Below are positions 9,343-18,447 of a stretch of 64,000 nucleotides of DNA, piece after piece; the first letter of the stretch is position 1; every line of letters starts with the position of its first letter. The notes under the pieces are model-generated. The model searched no databases, was not told the origin of the DNA, and saw only the letters and a list, made by a program, of their open reading frames with translations. Position numbers and translations under genes: made by a program. The DNA is from Aeromicrobium massiliense JC14. GTDB lineage: Bacteria > Actinomycetota > Actinomycetes > Propionibacteriales > Nocardioidaceae. The stretch is from positions 124,001 to 188,000 of the forward strand of contig NZ_HE978638.1 in assembly GCF_000312105.1 (NCBI RefSeq). The letters are read 5' to 3'.

Positions 9343-9361
9343 TATGTTGAGGGAACCCTCA
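9343..9361 (+). promoter_or_regulatory. -10 element with overlapping dyad TGAGGG-AA-CCCTCA
   Basis: TATGTT (9343-9348) resembles a -10 element for the carboxylase gene, and the perfect 6-bp dyad at 9348-9361 covers the expected transcription start. A second, weaker copy (GAGG-GGTT-CCTC, 9321-9332) precedes it, and both are followed by ATGTT. An operator covering +1 would repress. The binding protein is unknown; this dyad is unlike the one at 9260. Confidence 0.5.
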
Positions 9362-9377
9362 TGTTTTGGAGACTCTG

Positions 9378-10886
9378 TTGACGCAGAACGCCGTGACCAC
9401 CGTCCACGACGCCGCCCCCGCCGGGCCGCGTGACGTCCTCCTGCAGCGCCGCGCCGAGCGTGCGGTGCGCGTCGAGCCGCGCGGCCGCCGCGAGCACACG
9501 GCCCGCGAGCGGGCCGAGATGCTGCTCGACGCCGGCACGTTCGTCGAGATGACCCCGATGCGCTCCTCGGGCGGTGCCGGCTCCGGCGTCGTCGCCGGCT
9601 GGGGCCTGGTCGAGGGACGTCCGGTCGTCGTGGCCAGCCACGACGCCGCGGTCGCGTCCGGGGCCATCGGCCCGGTGCTGGCCGAGGGCGTCATGAAGGC
9701 CCAGCGCCTGGCCATCGAGCGCGGCTACCCGATCGTCTACGTGAACGACTCCGGCGGAGCGCGCATCCACGACGGCATCTTCGCCCTCCACGGCTGCGGC
9801 GGGATCTTCAAGCTCAACGTCGAGGCCCAGCAAGTCGTGCCGCAGATCTCGGTCATCGTCGGCCCGTGCGCCGGCGCCGCGGCCTACTCGCCGGCCCTCA
9901 CGGACTGGACGATCATGGTGCGCGAGCAGGGACACATGTTCCTGACCGGCCCCGAGATCGTCCGGGCCGCGACCGGTGAGGACGCGACGGCCGAGGCCAT
10001 CGGCGGCGCCGACATGCACGCGATCGAGAGCGGCGTGGCCCACCTGGCCGTCGACTCCGAGGCCGAGGCGCTCGACGCCGCGCGCCGCCTGCTGTCGTTC
10101 CTGCCCAGCCACAAGGGCGGCGCCCAGAACGTCCAGGACGCCCGCCCGGCCGACGAGGTCGCCGCGCAGGCGCTCCCGCACCTGGTGCCGGAGAAGTCCA
10201 GCATCGTGTTCGACATGCACGAGCTGCTCGACGGCGTCCTCGACGCGGGCGACCGGCTCGAGCTCATGCCCGACCACGGGCGCAGCATGCTCACCGTGCT
10301 CGGTCGCCTCGACGGCCGCCCGGTCGGCGTCGTGGCCAACCAGCCCGCCGCCCGCGGCGGCATCCTCGACGCGATCAGCGCGGTCAAGGCCGCCCGCTTC
10401 GTCGAGTTCTGCTCGCGCTTCGGCCTGCCGGTCGTCACCTTCGTCGACGTCCCGGGCTTCCTGCCGGGCACGGTCGAGGAGCGCCGCGGCGTCATCACGC
10501 ACGGCGCCAAGATGCTCAAGGCGTACGCCGAGGCGACGTCGCCGGTGCTGACCGTCGTCGTCCGCAAGGCGTACGGCGGCGCGTACATCGCGATGGGCGC
10601 CAGCTCGCTGGGCGCGGACGCGTCCTGGGCCTGGGCCAGCTCCGAGATCGCCGTCATGGGCCCCGGTGGCGCCGTGGCGCTGCTGCACCGCCGCGCGCTG
10701 CAGGCCTCCGACGACCCGGCCGAGCTGCGCGACCGCCTGGCCGCCGAGTACCGCGAGAACGTCGCGCGTCCGTACCTGGCCGCCGAGGCCGGCATCGTCG
10801 ACGACGTCATCCTGCCCGAGGAGACGCGCTCCACGATGGTCGAGACGCTGCGCATGCTGACCCACGAGGCGGGCCACCGTGGCTGA
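9378..10886 (+). CDS. Acyl-CoA carboxylase carboxyltransferase (beta) subunit
   Basis: A 502-residue carboxyltransferase of the AccD/PccB family, which moves CO2 from carboxybiotin onto an acyl-CoA such as acetyl-, propionyl- or a longer-chain CoA. Crotonase-fold motifs are clear: [24 protein letters not shown] in the N-terminal half and [18 protein letters not shown] with [13 protein letters not shown] in the C-terminal half. The TTG at 9378 is chosen because GGAG (9368-9371) lies 6 nt before it; the TTG at 9366 has no such site. It overlaps the biotin carrier gene by 8 nt. No biotin carboxylase gene is in the window, so that partner must be elsewhere. Substrate specificity cannot be read from sequence. 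Confidence 0.92.
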   Translation: MTQNAVTTVHDAAPAGPRDVLLQRRAERAVRVEPRGRREHTARERAEMLLDAGTFVEMTPMRSSGGAGSGVVAGWGLVEGRPVVVASHDAAVASGAIGPVLAEGVMKAQRLAIERGYPIVYVNDSGGARIHDGIFALHGCGGIFKLNVEAQQVVPQISVIVGPCAGAAAYSPALTDWTIMVREQGHMFLTGPEIVRAATGEDATAEAIGGADMHAIESGVAHLAVDSEAEALDAARRLLSFLPSHKGGAQNVQDARPADEVAAQALPHLVPEKSSIVFDMHELLDGVLDAGDRLELMPDHGRSMLTVLGRLDGRPVGVVANQPAARGGILDAISAVKAARFVEFCSRFGLPVVTFVDVPGFLPGTVEERRGVITHGAKMLKAYAEATSPVLTVVVRKAYGGAYIAMGASSLGADASWAWASSEIAVMGPGGAVALLHRRALQASDDPAELRDRLAAEYRENVARPYLAAEAGIVDDVILPEETRSTMVETLRMLTHEAGHRG

Positions 10887-11109
10887 GGTGCGCGCCGAGA
10901 TCGTCGGCAACGTCTGGAAGCTGCTCGTCGCCGAGGGCGACGCCGTCTCGGCCGGTGACACGCTCGCCGTGCTCGAGTCGATGAAGATGGAGATCCCGGT
11001 GCACGCGCCGGTAACCGGCGTCGTCGGCCACGTGCCGGTCGCCGAGGGCCAGATCGTGCAGGAGGGCGACGTCGTGGTCGTCATCGAGGGGTCGTCGACC
11101 GACGCCTGA
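10879..11109 (+). CDS. Stand-alone biotin carboxyl carrier domain protein
   Basis: A 76-residue protein that is just one biotinyl/lipoyl-attachment domain. The biotinylation motif ESMKMEIP has the acceptor lysine at residue 36, and VTGVV and EGDVVVVIE complete the flattened beta-barrel. It carries carboxybiotin to the carboxyltransferase encoded immediately upstream, whose reading frame it overlaps by 8 nt. Most actinobacterial acyl-CoA carboxylases carry this domain fused to the biotin carboxylase (AccA-type); a free domain next to an AccD-type gene implies a separate biotin carboxylase or a shared alpha subunit. Confidence 0.9.
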   Translation: MAEVRAEIVGNVWKLLVAEGDAVSAGDTLAVLESMKMEIPVHAPVTGVVGHVPVAEGQIVQEGDVVVVIEGSSTDA

Positions 11110-11131
11110 GCACCTGCGGCAGGATGCCCGG

Positions 11132-11854
11132 GTGACCGAGCACCTCGTCCCGCTGCGCTGGTCGGACCTCGACTCCCTGCGCCACGTCAACAACGTCAAG
11201 TACGCGGTGATCGCGGAGGAGGTGCAGGCGCGCCTCGTCGCCGAGGGGCGCCTGCCCGCCGAGCGCACCGTGACGTCGGTCGAGGTGACCTACCGGGCGC
11301 CGATGCACCTGTCGACCCGGCCGGTCGTCGTCACGAGCGCCGTGGACGGCGACGTCCTGGTGCAGGACCTGGCGATGGACGACGCCGACGGCACGCGCCA
11401 CGAGCACGCCCGGGTCGAGACCCGGTTCGGCGAGCGCGAGCCCGTCGAGCCGTCCGCCCCGGACGTGGCGCTGCGGACGTCGTACCGGCTGCGTGAGGTC
11501 GACGGCGGACGCGACGGGACGCTCGGCGTCGCGGCGCTGCTGGAGCTGGCGCAGGAGAACCGCATCGCGTTCATCCACCGCTCCGGCATCGACACCGTGG
11601 GCTCCGTGGTCGTCGTCTCGATGGCCCTGGAGCTGCACGACGACCTGCCGGCCACGGCCGGCGAGGTCACCACCGCCACCTGGATCGGGCACGTCGGTAC
11701 GTCCTCGTACACCGTGCTCTCCGAGCTCGTGCACGACGGACGCGTGGTGCTGCGCTGCCGCGCGGCGCTGGTCGGCTTCGACCTCGAGGCCGAGCGCTCG
11801 CGCCGGCTGGACGACGAGGTCCGCACCCGCCTGCTGGCACTGACCGCCGGCTAG
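11132..11854 (+). CDS. Acyl-CoA thioesterase-like double-hotdog protein
   Basis: A 240-residue protein built of two hotdog (4HBT) domains. The first has the typical RWSDLDSLRHVNNVKYAV motif (Asp and His/Asn active-site region); the second starts around residue 125 and has ELAQENRIAFIHRSG with HVGTSSYTVLSEL. Such proteins hydrolyse acyl-CoA thioesters, which fits the adjacent acyl-CoA carboxylase genes. The GTG start is preceded by CAGGAT (11120-11125) at 6 nt, the leaderless pattern. The gene is convergent with the globin gene, leaving 1 nt between stops. Confidence 0.87.
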   Translation: MTEHLVPLRWSDLDSLRHVNNVKYAVIAEEVQARLVAEGRLPAERTVTSVEVTYRAPMHLSTRPVVVTSAVDGDVLVQDLAMDDADGTRHEHARVETRFGEREPVEPSAPDVALRTSYRLREVDGGRDGTLGVAALLELAQENRIAFIHRSGIDTVGSVVVVSMALELHDDLPATAGEVTTATWIGHVGTSSYTVLSELVHDGRVVLRCRAALVGFDLEAERSRRLDDEVRTRLLALTAG

Positions 11855-11855
11855 C

Positions 11856-12248
11856 TCACTCGTGCGTGTTGACCATGAAGGTCGCCGCGTGCTGCACGTA
11901 CGCCCAGAACTGCGCGTCCAGCTCGGGAGGCAGGGCGGCCTTGTCCAGCCCTTCACGGAAGTGCTTCAGCCACGCGTCGCGGGCCGCGGGCGTCACCGCG
12001 TACGGCGCGTGCCGCATGCGCAGCCGCGGGTGGCCGCGCGTCTCGGAGTAGGTGCCGGGACCGCCCCAGTACTGGGTGAGGAACAGCGTGAAGCGCTCGG
12101 CGGCGGGGCCGAGGTCCTCCTCGGGGTACATCGGCTTGAGCAGCGGGTCGGCCGCGACGCCCTCGTAGAAGGTCGTCACGATCTGCTTGATCGTGTCGTG
12201 CCCGCCGATCGCCTCGTAGAAGCTGACCTCGTCGTTCGGGGTGGTCAC
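11856..12248 (-). CDS. glbO: Truncated haemoglobin, group II (GlbO-type)
   Basis: A 130-residue 2-on-2 globin. The start YEAIGGHDTIKQIVTTFYEGVA, the QYWGGP motif (Trp of helix G region typical of group II) and RMRHAPYAV with the proximal His (F8) identify the family. These proteins bind O2/NO or take part in redox chemistry in the cytosol. The GTG at 12248 overlaps the stop of the MscS gene (GTGA) and has GGAGGG a few bases upstream; the longer reading to 12356 is rejected as it would run deep into the MscS gene. Confidence 0.92.
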   Translation of the reverse strand: MTTPNDEVSFYEAIGGHDTIKQIVTTFYEGVAADPLLKPMYPEEDLGPAAERFTLFLTQYWGGPGTYSETRGHPRLRMRHAPYAVTPAARDAWLKHFREGLDKAALPPELDAQFWAYVQHAATFMVNTHE

Positions 12249-13162
12249 TGCTGTCCCTCCGTGGCCATGGGGGCCGTGATGGTCGCGGGGATGCGGATGC
12301 CGGCCGCGTCGAACCGGATCTTGATGCGCTCGCGCAGCGCGCGCGAGACGTCCCACTGCTTCAGCGGCGCGGTCTTCACGAGCACGCGCAGCACCGGGCC
12401 GTCCTTGTCGAAGCGCTCGATGCCCGGCACCTCGGGCTCCTCAAGGATGTCGCCGGCGAAGGCCGGGTCCTCGTAGACCTCGTGCGCGACCTGCTTGAGG
12501 ATCGCCTGCACGTGGTCGAGGTCGGACTCGTAGCCGACAGTGATGTCCAGGACGGAGCGCGCCCAGTTCTGGCTGAGGTTGCCCACGCGGAGCACCTCGC
12601 CGTTGCGGACGTACCAGACGGTGCCGCTGACGTCGCGCAGCCGCGTGACCCGCAGGCCCACGGCCTCGACGGTGCCGCTGGCCTCGCCCAGGTCGATGAC
12701 GTCGCCGACGCCGTACTGGTCCTCCAGGATCATGAAGACGCCGGAGAGGAAGTCCTTGACGAGCGTCTGGGCGCCGAAGCCGACGGCGACGCCGACGATG
12801 CCCGCGCTGGCCAGCAGCGGCGCGATGTTCACGCCCAGCTTGCTGAGCACCATGAGGGTGGCGATGACGCCGATGACGCCGGTGACGATGCTCTTGAGCA
12901 GCGACCCCATGGCCTCGGCGCGCTGCGCCCGGCGGGCGTTCGCGCCCGGTCGCAGCTCGTTGAGCAGGCCGGCGGCCTTGCCGTGGCGCAGGACCCCGGG
13001 CACCGCGCCCTTGGACGCGCGGTGCACGACGCGGTCGATCGCGCGGTTCAGCAGCCAGCGCGCCACGACGGCCAGGACCACGATGAGCAGCACGCCCAGG
13101 CCAGCGGCGACGACGTCCTCGAGGGTCACCTTCTGGGACAGGTCGAAGTCGAGGTACGGCAT
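12245..13162 (-). CDS. MscS-family mechanosensitive ion channel
   Basis: A 305-residue small-conductance mechanosensitive channel. There is an N-terminal transmembrane helix (about residues 20-42), a second around 90-108 and the pore-lining helix LLASAGIVGVAVGFGAQ (about 112-130), followed by the MscS beta domain (GDVIDLGEASGTVEAVGLR, VRNGEVLRVGNLSQ) and an alpha/beta C-terminal domain. It releases solutes on osmotic downshock. It is translationally coupled to the downstream globin gene. Confidence 0.93.
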   Translation of the reverse strand: MPYLDFDLSQKVTLEDVVAAGLGVLLIVVLAVVARWLLNRAIDRVVHRASKGAVPGVLRHGKAAGLLNELRPGANARRAQRAEAMGSLLKSIVTGVIGVIATLMVLSKLGVNIAPLLASAGIVGVAVGFGAQTLVKDFLSGVFMILEDQYGVGDVIDLGEASGTVEAVGLRVTRLRDVSGTVWYVRNGEVLRVGNLSQNWARSVLDITVGYESDLDHVQAILKQVAHEVYEDPAFAGDILEEPEVPGIERFDKDGPVLRVLVKTAPLKQWDVSRALRERIKIRFDAAGIRIPATITAPMATEGQQ

Positions 13163-13195
13163 GGCTCCACTCTACGGGCGGCTACGATGGGGCCC

Positions 13196-13471
13196 ATGAG
13201 CACCAAGCGCCTCGCTGCCGTCCTGGCCACCGTCGTCGTCTCGCTCGTCGCCGCCGCCGGCCCCGCCGCGGCCGACGCTCCCTCCACCTGGGAGGACGCG
13301 CCGGAGCAGTCGACGCTCGACATGCTCATCCTGCTGATCGGCATCCCGCTCGCGCTGTTCGTCGTCATCGGCCTGCTCGCCGCGCTGCTGTCGCGCAAGA
13401 ACTACGTGCCGCCGGCGCCGGAGACCGCGCTGGTCCCCGCCGGCGACAAGGCTCCCGTCCAGCACCACTGA
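13196..13471 (+). CDS. Small exported/membrane protein, function unknown
   Basis: A 91-residue protein with an N-terminal signal-like segment ending in AAADA, a short acidic stretch and a second hydrophobic helix (about residues 43-65) followed by SRKNYVPPAPE. No known domain is seen; proteins of this plan are common next to actinobacterial membrane genes. TACGAT (13183-13188) ends 7 nt before the ATG at 13196, so it is probably leaderless; an in-frame ATG at 13187 overlaps that hexamer and is less likely. Confidence 0.7.
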   Translation: MSTKRLAAVLATVVVSLVAAAGPAAADAPSTWEDAPEQSTLDMLILLIGIPLALFVVIGLLAALLSRKNYVPPAPETALVPAGDKAPVQHH

Positions 13472-13491
13472 CGAGCCCCGTCACCTCCTCG

Positions 13492-13550
13492 CTGAGCGTG
13501 ACGTTGTTGAGGCGACACGCCGTCGCGAGCCTCAACAGCGTCACGCTCAG
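13492..13550. repeat. 59-bp palindromic repeat, copy 1
   Basis: The element begins CTGAGCGTGACG and ends CGTCACGCTCAG, a perfect 12-bp terminal inverted repeat, with an inner inverted repeat TTGAGGC/GCCTCAA. It lies between the convergent small membrane protein and AbiEi-like genes. A same-length copy is at 14604-14662 on the other side of the AbiEi-like gene. It could also work as a terminator here. Confidence 0.8.
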
Positions 13551-13556
13551 TGCGTT

Positions 13557-14522
13557 CTAGCCCCAACGTCGACCGGGCTCCCACGTCTCCCACCACGGCG
13601 GAGGCGTGAGCGTCCAGCGAGCCTCGGCGGCGCGGTGCCGCGCGTGCGCGGCCGCGGTGCGCAGACGAGCAGCCAGGTCGGCCGAGCGGCGGTGGTCCAG
13701 GGCGCTCACGCGCACAACCGTCAGCCCCAGACGCTCCAGCTTCTCCTCGCGGTGGTTGTCCTCGGCGTGGGTCCGCTCCTCACGATGCCCCGAGCCGTCG
13801 GACTCGATCACGAGGCCCAGGGACGGCACGAGCAGGTCTGCGACGCCGGCCAGCGCTCCGACGGTGTCGAAGACCGGTGCGTTCACCAGCAGGTCGCGGA
13901 TCCCCGCCTGCCGGACCGCGACGTGACGCGTTCGTGACTCCCAGGGACTGGCCGCCCGCGGCGAGGCGAGGGCGAGTGCTGAGCGGGCGCGCACGATGCC
14001 TCGGGTCTTCACGTGCTGCGAGACGACCTGCTCGATGCGGTCGCGAGTGGTCCGCGAGGCGCCGCGCACGGTCGAGATGCAGGAGTCGATCGCGACCAGC
14101 GCCTCCTGCTCGTCCGGGGCGTCCAGGGCCATGTCGTAGGCGGCTCGGGCCAACGTGGTGACCCGCACGGAGCCCACCCGCGTGATCTCGTGCTGGTGGA
14201 GGGCGCGTCGCGTGGGGCGAAGCCCCGGACGTACCCGGTGCTGGCCCGTGCCGGGAGAGCACACGACGACGGGCAAGGGGCGTAGCGACCGGTCGAGTCC
14301 GTCCACGTGCGCCACGCCGTGGGCGAAGGCCGCGGCCCATCCGGTCAGGACGTCCGACCCTGTCATCAGGGCGACGGCGTCCTGGACGCGGGTGGCAGCG
14401 CCCGTCTCGTCCAGCCAGCCGGGCCGGACGATGCCGCGGTACGGACGACTCCACGACGTCCTCAGCTCCCAGACCGTGGCACCGGACTCGAGCGCGCGGC
14501 GGTACGACGTCGGTCCGTCCAT
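13557..14522 (-). CDS. AbiEi-like / DUF559-like endonuclease-domain protein
   Basis: A 321-residue protein of a type that is widespread and multi-copy in actinobacteria. The N-terminal part (YRGIVRPGWL, ARAAYDMAL) resembles AbiEi-type antitoxin/transcriptional-regulator folds. The C-terminal part (ADLLVPSLGLVIESDGSGH, then EDNHREEKLERLGLTVVRV) has the spaced acidic residues and basic helix of a DUF559/Vsr-like PD-(D/E)xK nuclease. Function is unknown, and no toxin gene lies beside it. Two nearly identical 59-bp palindromic repeats flank it, which suggests mobility. The ATG at 14522 is the only reasonable start. No convincing ribosome-binding site is seen. Confidence 0.75.
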   Translation of the reverse strand: MDGPTSYRRALESGATVWELRTSWSRPYRGIVRPGWLDETGAATRVQDAVALMTGSDVLTGWAAAFAHGVAHVDGLDRSLRPLPVVVCSPGTGQHRVRPGLRPTRRALHQHEITRVGSVRVTTLARAAYDMALDAPDEQEALVAIDSCISTVRGASRTTRDRIEQVVSQHVKTRGIVRARSALALASPRAASPWESRTRHVAVRQAGIRDLLVNAPVFDTVGALAGVADLLVPSLGLVIESDGSGHREERTHAEDNHREEKLERLGLTVVRVSALDHRRSADLAARLRTAAAHARHRAAEARWTLTPPPWWETWEPGRRWG

Positions 14523-14603
14523 GCCTCGACCCTGCGCCGGTCGAGCGCACGGGCGCTCGACCCTGTCCGGGCGCTGTGGACGGGGACTGTCCTCCACAAC
14601 GCA

Positions 14604-14662
14604 CTGAGCGTGACGCTGTGGAGGCGACACGCCGTGTGTCGCCGCAACAACGTCACGCTCAG
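14604..14662. repeat. 59-bp palindromic repeat, copy 2
   Basis: Same length and same first and last 12 bases as the copy at 13492, and it shares GAGGCGACACGCCGT in the centre. The inner stem differs: here GGCGACAC pairs with GTGTCGCC. It lies between the start of the AbiEi-like gene and the stop of pepN. Confidence 0.8.
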
Positions 14663-14689
14663 CGGGGAGGTGACCTCGAGGTCGGGGGG

Positions 14690-17218
14690 CTAGCGGGACA
14701 GGACGCCCTGGGCGTGCAGCGCCCGGGCCAGGTCGTCGCGACCCTCCAGGACGTAGCGGCGCGAGGCCGCGCCGGCCTGCGTGCCCGCCAGCCAGGCGTC
14801 GACCTTCTCCAGCGTCTCGACCGACGGGTTCGCCAGCGGGAACAGGTGGATCAGCGCGACCTGCCCGATCCAGACGCCCTGCTCCTCGATGATCGTCTCG
14901 GCCATCTGCAGGTACTGGTCGACGAACGGGTCGAGGACGTCGGCCTGGCCGGGCACCTGGAAGGCGCCGGCGATCGAGCGTCGCGTCTCGTTCGGCACCG
15001 ACGGGTCCTGGGTGACCAGGCGCCACGCCTCGGCCTTGGCCTGCGCGTCCGGGCGGATGGTGCGCGCCGCGGCGGCGTGCTCCTGGCCCGAGATCGTCGG
15101 GTCGGCCTCGAGCTCGGCCGCGATCGCGGCCTCGTCGGCCGCACCGAGGCGGGCGAGCGCGATCGTCAGCGTCCAGCGCAGGTCGGCGTCGACCGCCAGG
15201 CCCGGCAGCGCGCCGTCGAGCAGCGAGCGCACCTGCTGCGGGTCGCTGGACGCCGAGGCGTACGCCCGGGCCAGCGCCAGCTGGTGGTCGCCCCCCGGCT
15301 CGGCCGCCTGCAGGAGCGCGAGCACGCCGGACTCCCAGCGCGCGGCCAGCTCCGGACGCGCGTCCGGGTGGGCGTACAGGTGGACGGCGGTGCCGCCCTG
15401 GCGCAGCAGCGAGCCGACCGCGGTCAGGTCGGTCTCGGACCCGACGCCCGACAGCACGAGCGACACGAACGCGTCGGCCGACAGCTCGCCGTCGCGCGTC
15501 ATGTCCCAGGCCGAGCCCCAGCACAGCGCGCGGGCCAGCGGGTCGGCGATCGTGGCGATCGACTCGATCAGCGTGGCCGAGGAGCGCTCGTCCAGGCGGA
15601 TCTTGGCGTAGGTGAGGTCGTCGTCGTTGAGCAGCAGCAGCGCCGGCTGCGGACGGCCGACGAGCTGCGGCACCTCGGTGCGCTCGCCCTCGACGTCCAG
15701 CTCGAGCCGCTCGGTGCGCTGCAGGCGGCCGTCGACCTCGTCGTACAGGCCCACGGCGATCCGGTGGCGGCGGATGGTCGGGAACGCCTCGATCGCCGAC
15801 TGCTCGATCGCGAACGAGGAGTAGGCGCCGTCGGCGTCCAGCTCGAAGCTCGGGCGCAGCGTGTTGACGCCGGACGTCTGCAGCCACTCCTTGGCCCACG
15901 AGCCCAGCTCACGGCCGGACGCGGCCTCGAGCTCGACCAGCAGGTCCTCGAGCGTGGTGTTGCCGTAGGCGTGCTTGGCGAAGTACGCGCGCAGGCCGGT
16001 GAAGAAGTCGTCCTCGCCGACCCAGGCCACGAGCTGCTTGAGCGACGAGGCGCCCTTGGCGTAGGTGATGCCGTCGAAGTTGGCCTCGACCGCGTGCAGG
16101 TCGTAGTTGTCGGCCGCGATCGGGTGCGTCGAGGGCAGCTGGTCCTGGCGGTAGGCCCAGTTCTTGCGCGCCGCGGTGAACGTCGTCCAGGCGTCGGGGA
16201 AGCGGGTGTCGCCGTTGACCAGCGCGTACGTGGCCGCGAACTCGGCGAACGACTCGTTCAGCCACAGGTCGTCCCACCACTTCATGGTCACCAGGTCGCC
16301 GAACCACATGTGGGCCATCTCGTGCAGGATCGTGTTGGCCCGCGACTCGTAGGCCGAGACCGTCTGGCGGCTGCGGAAGATCATCTCGTCGCGGAAGGTC
16401 ACGCAGCCCGCGTTCTCCATCGCGCCCATGTTGTACTCGGGCACGAAGAGCTGGTCGTACTTGCCGAACGGGTAGCCCATCTGGAACTTGCCCTCGAAGA
16501 AGGCGAAGCCCTGCTTGGTGATCTCGAAGATGTCGTCGGCGTCCAGGTGCTCGCGCAGCGACTGGCGGCAGAAGATGCCGAGCGGGATCTCGTCGTGCTG
16601 GCCGACGTAGACGTCGCGGACCTCGGCGTACTCGCCGGCGACGAGCGCCGTGATGTACGTCGACATGCGCTTGGTCGGGGCGAAGTGCCAGGTCGCGACG
16701 CCGGGCGCGGTGTCCTCCGGAGCCGGCGTCGGCGAGTTCGACACGACCGCCCAGTGCGCCGGCGCGGTGACGTGGAAGGTGAACTCGGCCTTCAGGTCGG
16801 GCTGCTCGAAGGTGGCGAAGACGCGGCGGGCGTCCGGCACCTCGAACTGGGTGTAGAGGTACACGCGCTCGTCGACCGGGTCGACGAAGCGGTGCAGGCC
16901 CTCGCCCGAGCGCGAGTAGGCGCAGGTGCCCTCGATGCGCAGCTCGTTCTGCTCGCGCAGGCCGCTGATCGGCAGCCGGCTGTCGGCGTAGGCGGAGACG
17001 TCGACGGGCTCGCCGTTCAGCGTCGCCGAGCTGATCTCGCCGTCGACGAGGTCGACGAAGGTGGAGGCCCCAGGGGTCGCCTGGAAGCGGATGACGGTCG
17101 TGGACCCGAAGCGCTCGGTGGAGTCGACGGAGAGGTCCAGCCACACCTCGTAGGTGGACGGCGTGACGACGGTGGCGCGCTCGACGGCTTCGGCGCGCGT
17201 GAGGTTGGTGCCTGGCAT
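14690..17218 (-). CDS. pepN: Aminopeptidase N (M1 zinc metallopeptidase)
   Basis: An M1-family aminopeptidase of about 842 residues, the normal length for actinobacterial PepN. GAMEN (substrate N-terminus recognition), HEMAH near residue 297 with the downstream NESFAEF glutamate (zinc ligands), and a long alpha-helical C-terminal ERAP1-like domain are all present. It removes N-terminal residues from peptides in the cytosol, finishing Clp/proteasome products. The ATG at 17218 gives the family-typical LTRAEAVERA N-terminus; an ATG at 17227 adds three residues and cannot be excluded. Confidence 0.95.
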   Translation of the reverse strand: MPGTNLTRAEAVERATVVTPSTYEVWLDLSVDSTERFGSTTVIRFQATPGASTFVDLVDGEISSATLNGEPVDVSAYADSRLPISGLREQNELRIEGTCAYSRSGEGLHRFVDPVDERVYLYTQFEVPDARRVFATFEQPDLKAEFTFHVTAPAHWAVVSNSPTPAPEDTAPGVATWHFAPTKRMSTYITALVAGEYAEVRDVYVGQHDEIPLGIFCRQSLREHLDADDIFEITKQGFAFFEGKFQMGYPFGKYDQLFVPEYNMGAMENAGCVTFRDEMIFRSRQTVSAYESRANTILHEMAHMWFGDLVTMKWWDDLWLNESFAEFAATYALVNGDTRFPDAWTTFTAARKNWAYRQDQLPSTHPIAADNYDLHAVEANFDGITYAKGASSLKQLVAWVGEDDFFTGLRAYFAKHAYGNTTLEDLLVELEAASGRELGSWAKEWLQTSGVNTLRPSFELDADGAYSSFAIEQSAIEAFPTIRRHRIAVGLYDEVDGRLQRTERLELDVEGERTEVPQLVGRPQPALLLLNDDDLTYAKIRLDERSSATLIESIATIADPLARALCWGSAWDMTRDGELSADAFVSLVLSGVGSETDLTAVGSLLRQGGTAVHLYAHPDARPELAARWESGVLALLQAAEPGGDHQLALARAYASASSDPQQVRSLLDGALPGLAVDADLRWTLTIALARLGAADEAAIAAELEADPTISGQEHAAAARTIRPDAQAKAEAWRLVTQDPSVPNETRRSIAGAFQVPGQADVLDPFVDQYLQMAETIIEEQGVWIGQVALIHLFPLANPSVETLEKVDAWLAGTQAGAASRRYVLEGRDDLARALHAQGVLSR

Positions 17219-17298
17219 GCGGCCCATGCTGTCACGACGTGCGGCACGTCACGAGAGCGGACCGTGCGGGCCCAGGCGTTTCGGGCAGGATGGTCGCC

Positions 17299-18447
17299 AT
17301 GGAGATCCCCTTCGCCGCCTCCGAGCGGTCGACCCTGGGCATCGAGTGGGAGCTCGCCCTCGTCGACCAGGACAGCGGCGACCTGCGCCAGGTGGCGCAG
17401 ACCGTGCTGGACGCCGTCGAGCCGCCGGGCGGGGGAGAGCACCCCACGATCCGCCAGGAGCTGCTGCTCAACACCGTCGAGGTCGTCACCGGCGTGTGCC
17501 GCACGGTGAGGGAGGCCGGTGAGGACCTGCAGCGCAGCATCGAGCGCATCCGGGGGGTCACCGACCCGCTGCGCGTCGAGCTCATGTGCGCCGGCACCCA
17601 CCCGTTCGCCCACTGGGGCCACCAGAAGGTCACCGACAAGGAGCGGTACGCCACGCTCATCGACCGCACCCAGTGGTGGGGCCGCCAGATGCTGATCTAC
17701 GGCGTCCACGTGCACGTCGGCATCGAGGACCGCGACAAGGTGCTGCCGATCAGCCGGGCGCTGCTCACCTACTTCGGCCACCTGCAGGCGCTGAGCGCCT
17801 CGTCCCCGTTCTGGGGCGGCAAGGACACCGGCTACGCCTCGAACCGGGCGCTCATGTTCCAGCAGCTGCCGACGGCCGGGCTGCCGTTCCAGTTCGAGCA
17901 GTGGCCGCAGCTCGAGGGCTACGTCGACGACATGCTCAAGACCGGCGTCATCGACGTGTTCGACGAGATCCGCTGGGACATCCGGCCGTCGCCGAAGTTC
18001 GGGACGCTCGAGGTGCGCGTGTGCGACGGCATCCCGAGCCTGCAGGAGCTGCTGAGCGTCTCGGCGCTCATCCACTGCCTGGTCGAGCACTTCTCGCGCG
18101 AGCTGGACGCCGGCCGCGAGCTGCCGCACCTGCCGCCGTGGTTCGCGCAGGAGAACAAGTGGCGCGCCGCCCGCTACGGCATGGAGGCGATCCTCATCCT
18201 CGACCACACCGCCGAGGAGGAGCTGGTCACGACCCACCTGGAGCGCGTCCTGCCCATGCTCGAGCCGGTCGCCGCCGACCTGGGCTGCAGCGAGGAGCTC
18301 GCCGGCATCGCCCGCATGGTGACCGACGGGGCGTCCTACGAGCGCCAGCGCGCGGTCGCCGCGCGCAACCAGGGCGACCTCGGTCCGGTGGTCGCGTCGC
18401 TGGTCGAGGAAATGCGCGCGGGCCGTCCGGTGTTGCCCCAGTCATGA
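17299..18447 (+). CDS. YbdK-type carboxylate-amine ligase (GCS2 family)
   Basis: A 382-residue member of the glutamate-cysteine ligase 2 family. The N-terminal [12 protein letters not shown], the [12 protein letters not shown] strand, [10 protein letters not shown] (metal/ATP site) and [16 protein letters not shown] are all conserved. Family members join a glutamate gamma-carboxyl to an amine, classically cysteine; in actinobacteria related genes serve ergothioneine or unknown ligations, so the substrate is open. The ATG at 17299 is 7 nt after CAGGAT (17286-17291). It overlaps the following DsbA-like gene by ATGA, linking it to thiol metabolism. Confidence 0.87.
   Translation: MEIPFAASERSTLGIEWELALVDQDSGDLRQVAQTVLDAVEPPGGGEHPTIRQELLLNTVEVVTGVCRTVREAGEDLQRSIERIRGVTDPLRVELMCAGTHPFAHWGHQKVTDKERYATLIDRTQWWGRQMLIYGVHVHVGIEDRDKVLPISRALLTYFGHLQALSASSPFWGGKDTGYASNRALMFQQLPTAGLPFQFEQWPQLEGYVDDMLKTGVIDVFDEIRWDIRPSPKFGTLEVRVCDGIPSLQELLSVSALIHCLVEHFSRELDAGRELPHLPPWFAQENKWRAARYGMEAILILDHTAEEELVTTHLERVLPMLEPVAADLGCSEELAGIARMVTDGASYERQRAVAARNQGDLGPVVASLVEEMRAGRPVLPQS

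Noticed and set aside
13557-15899. A 780-codon minus-strand frame running from the AbiEi-like gene through the repeat and into pepN
   Set aside because: Only the part from 14522 downwards has real protein character; the upstream part is a shadow of pepN and of the palindromic repeat.
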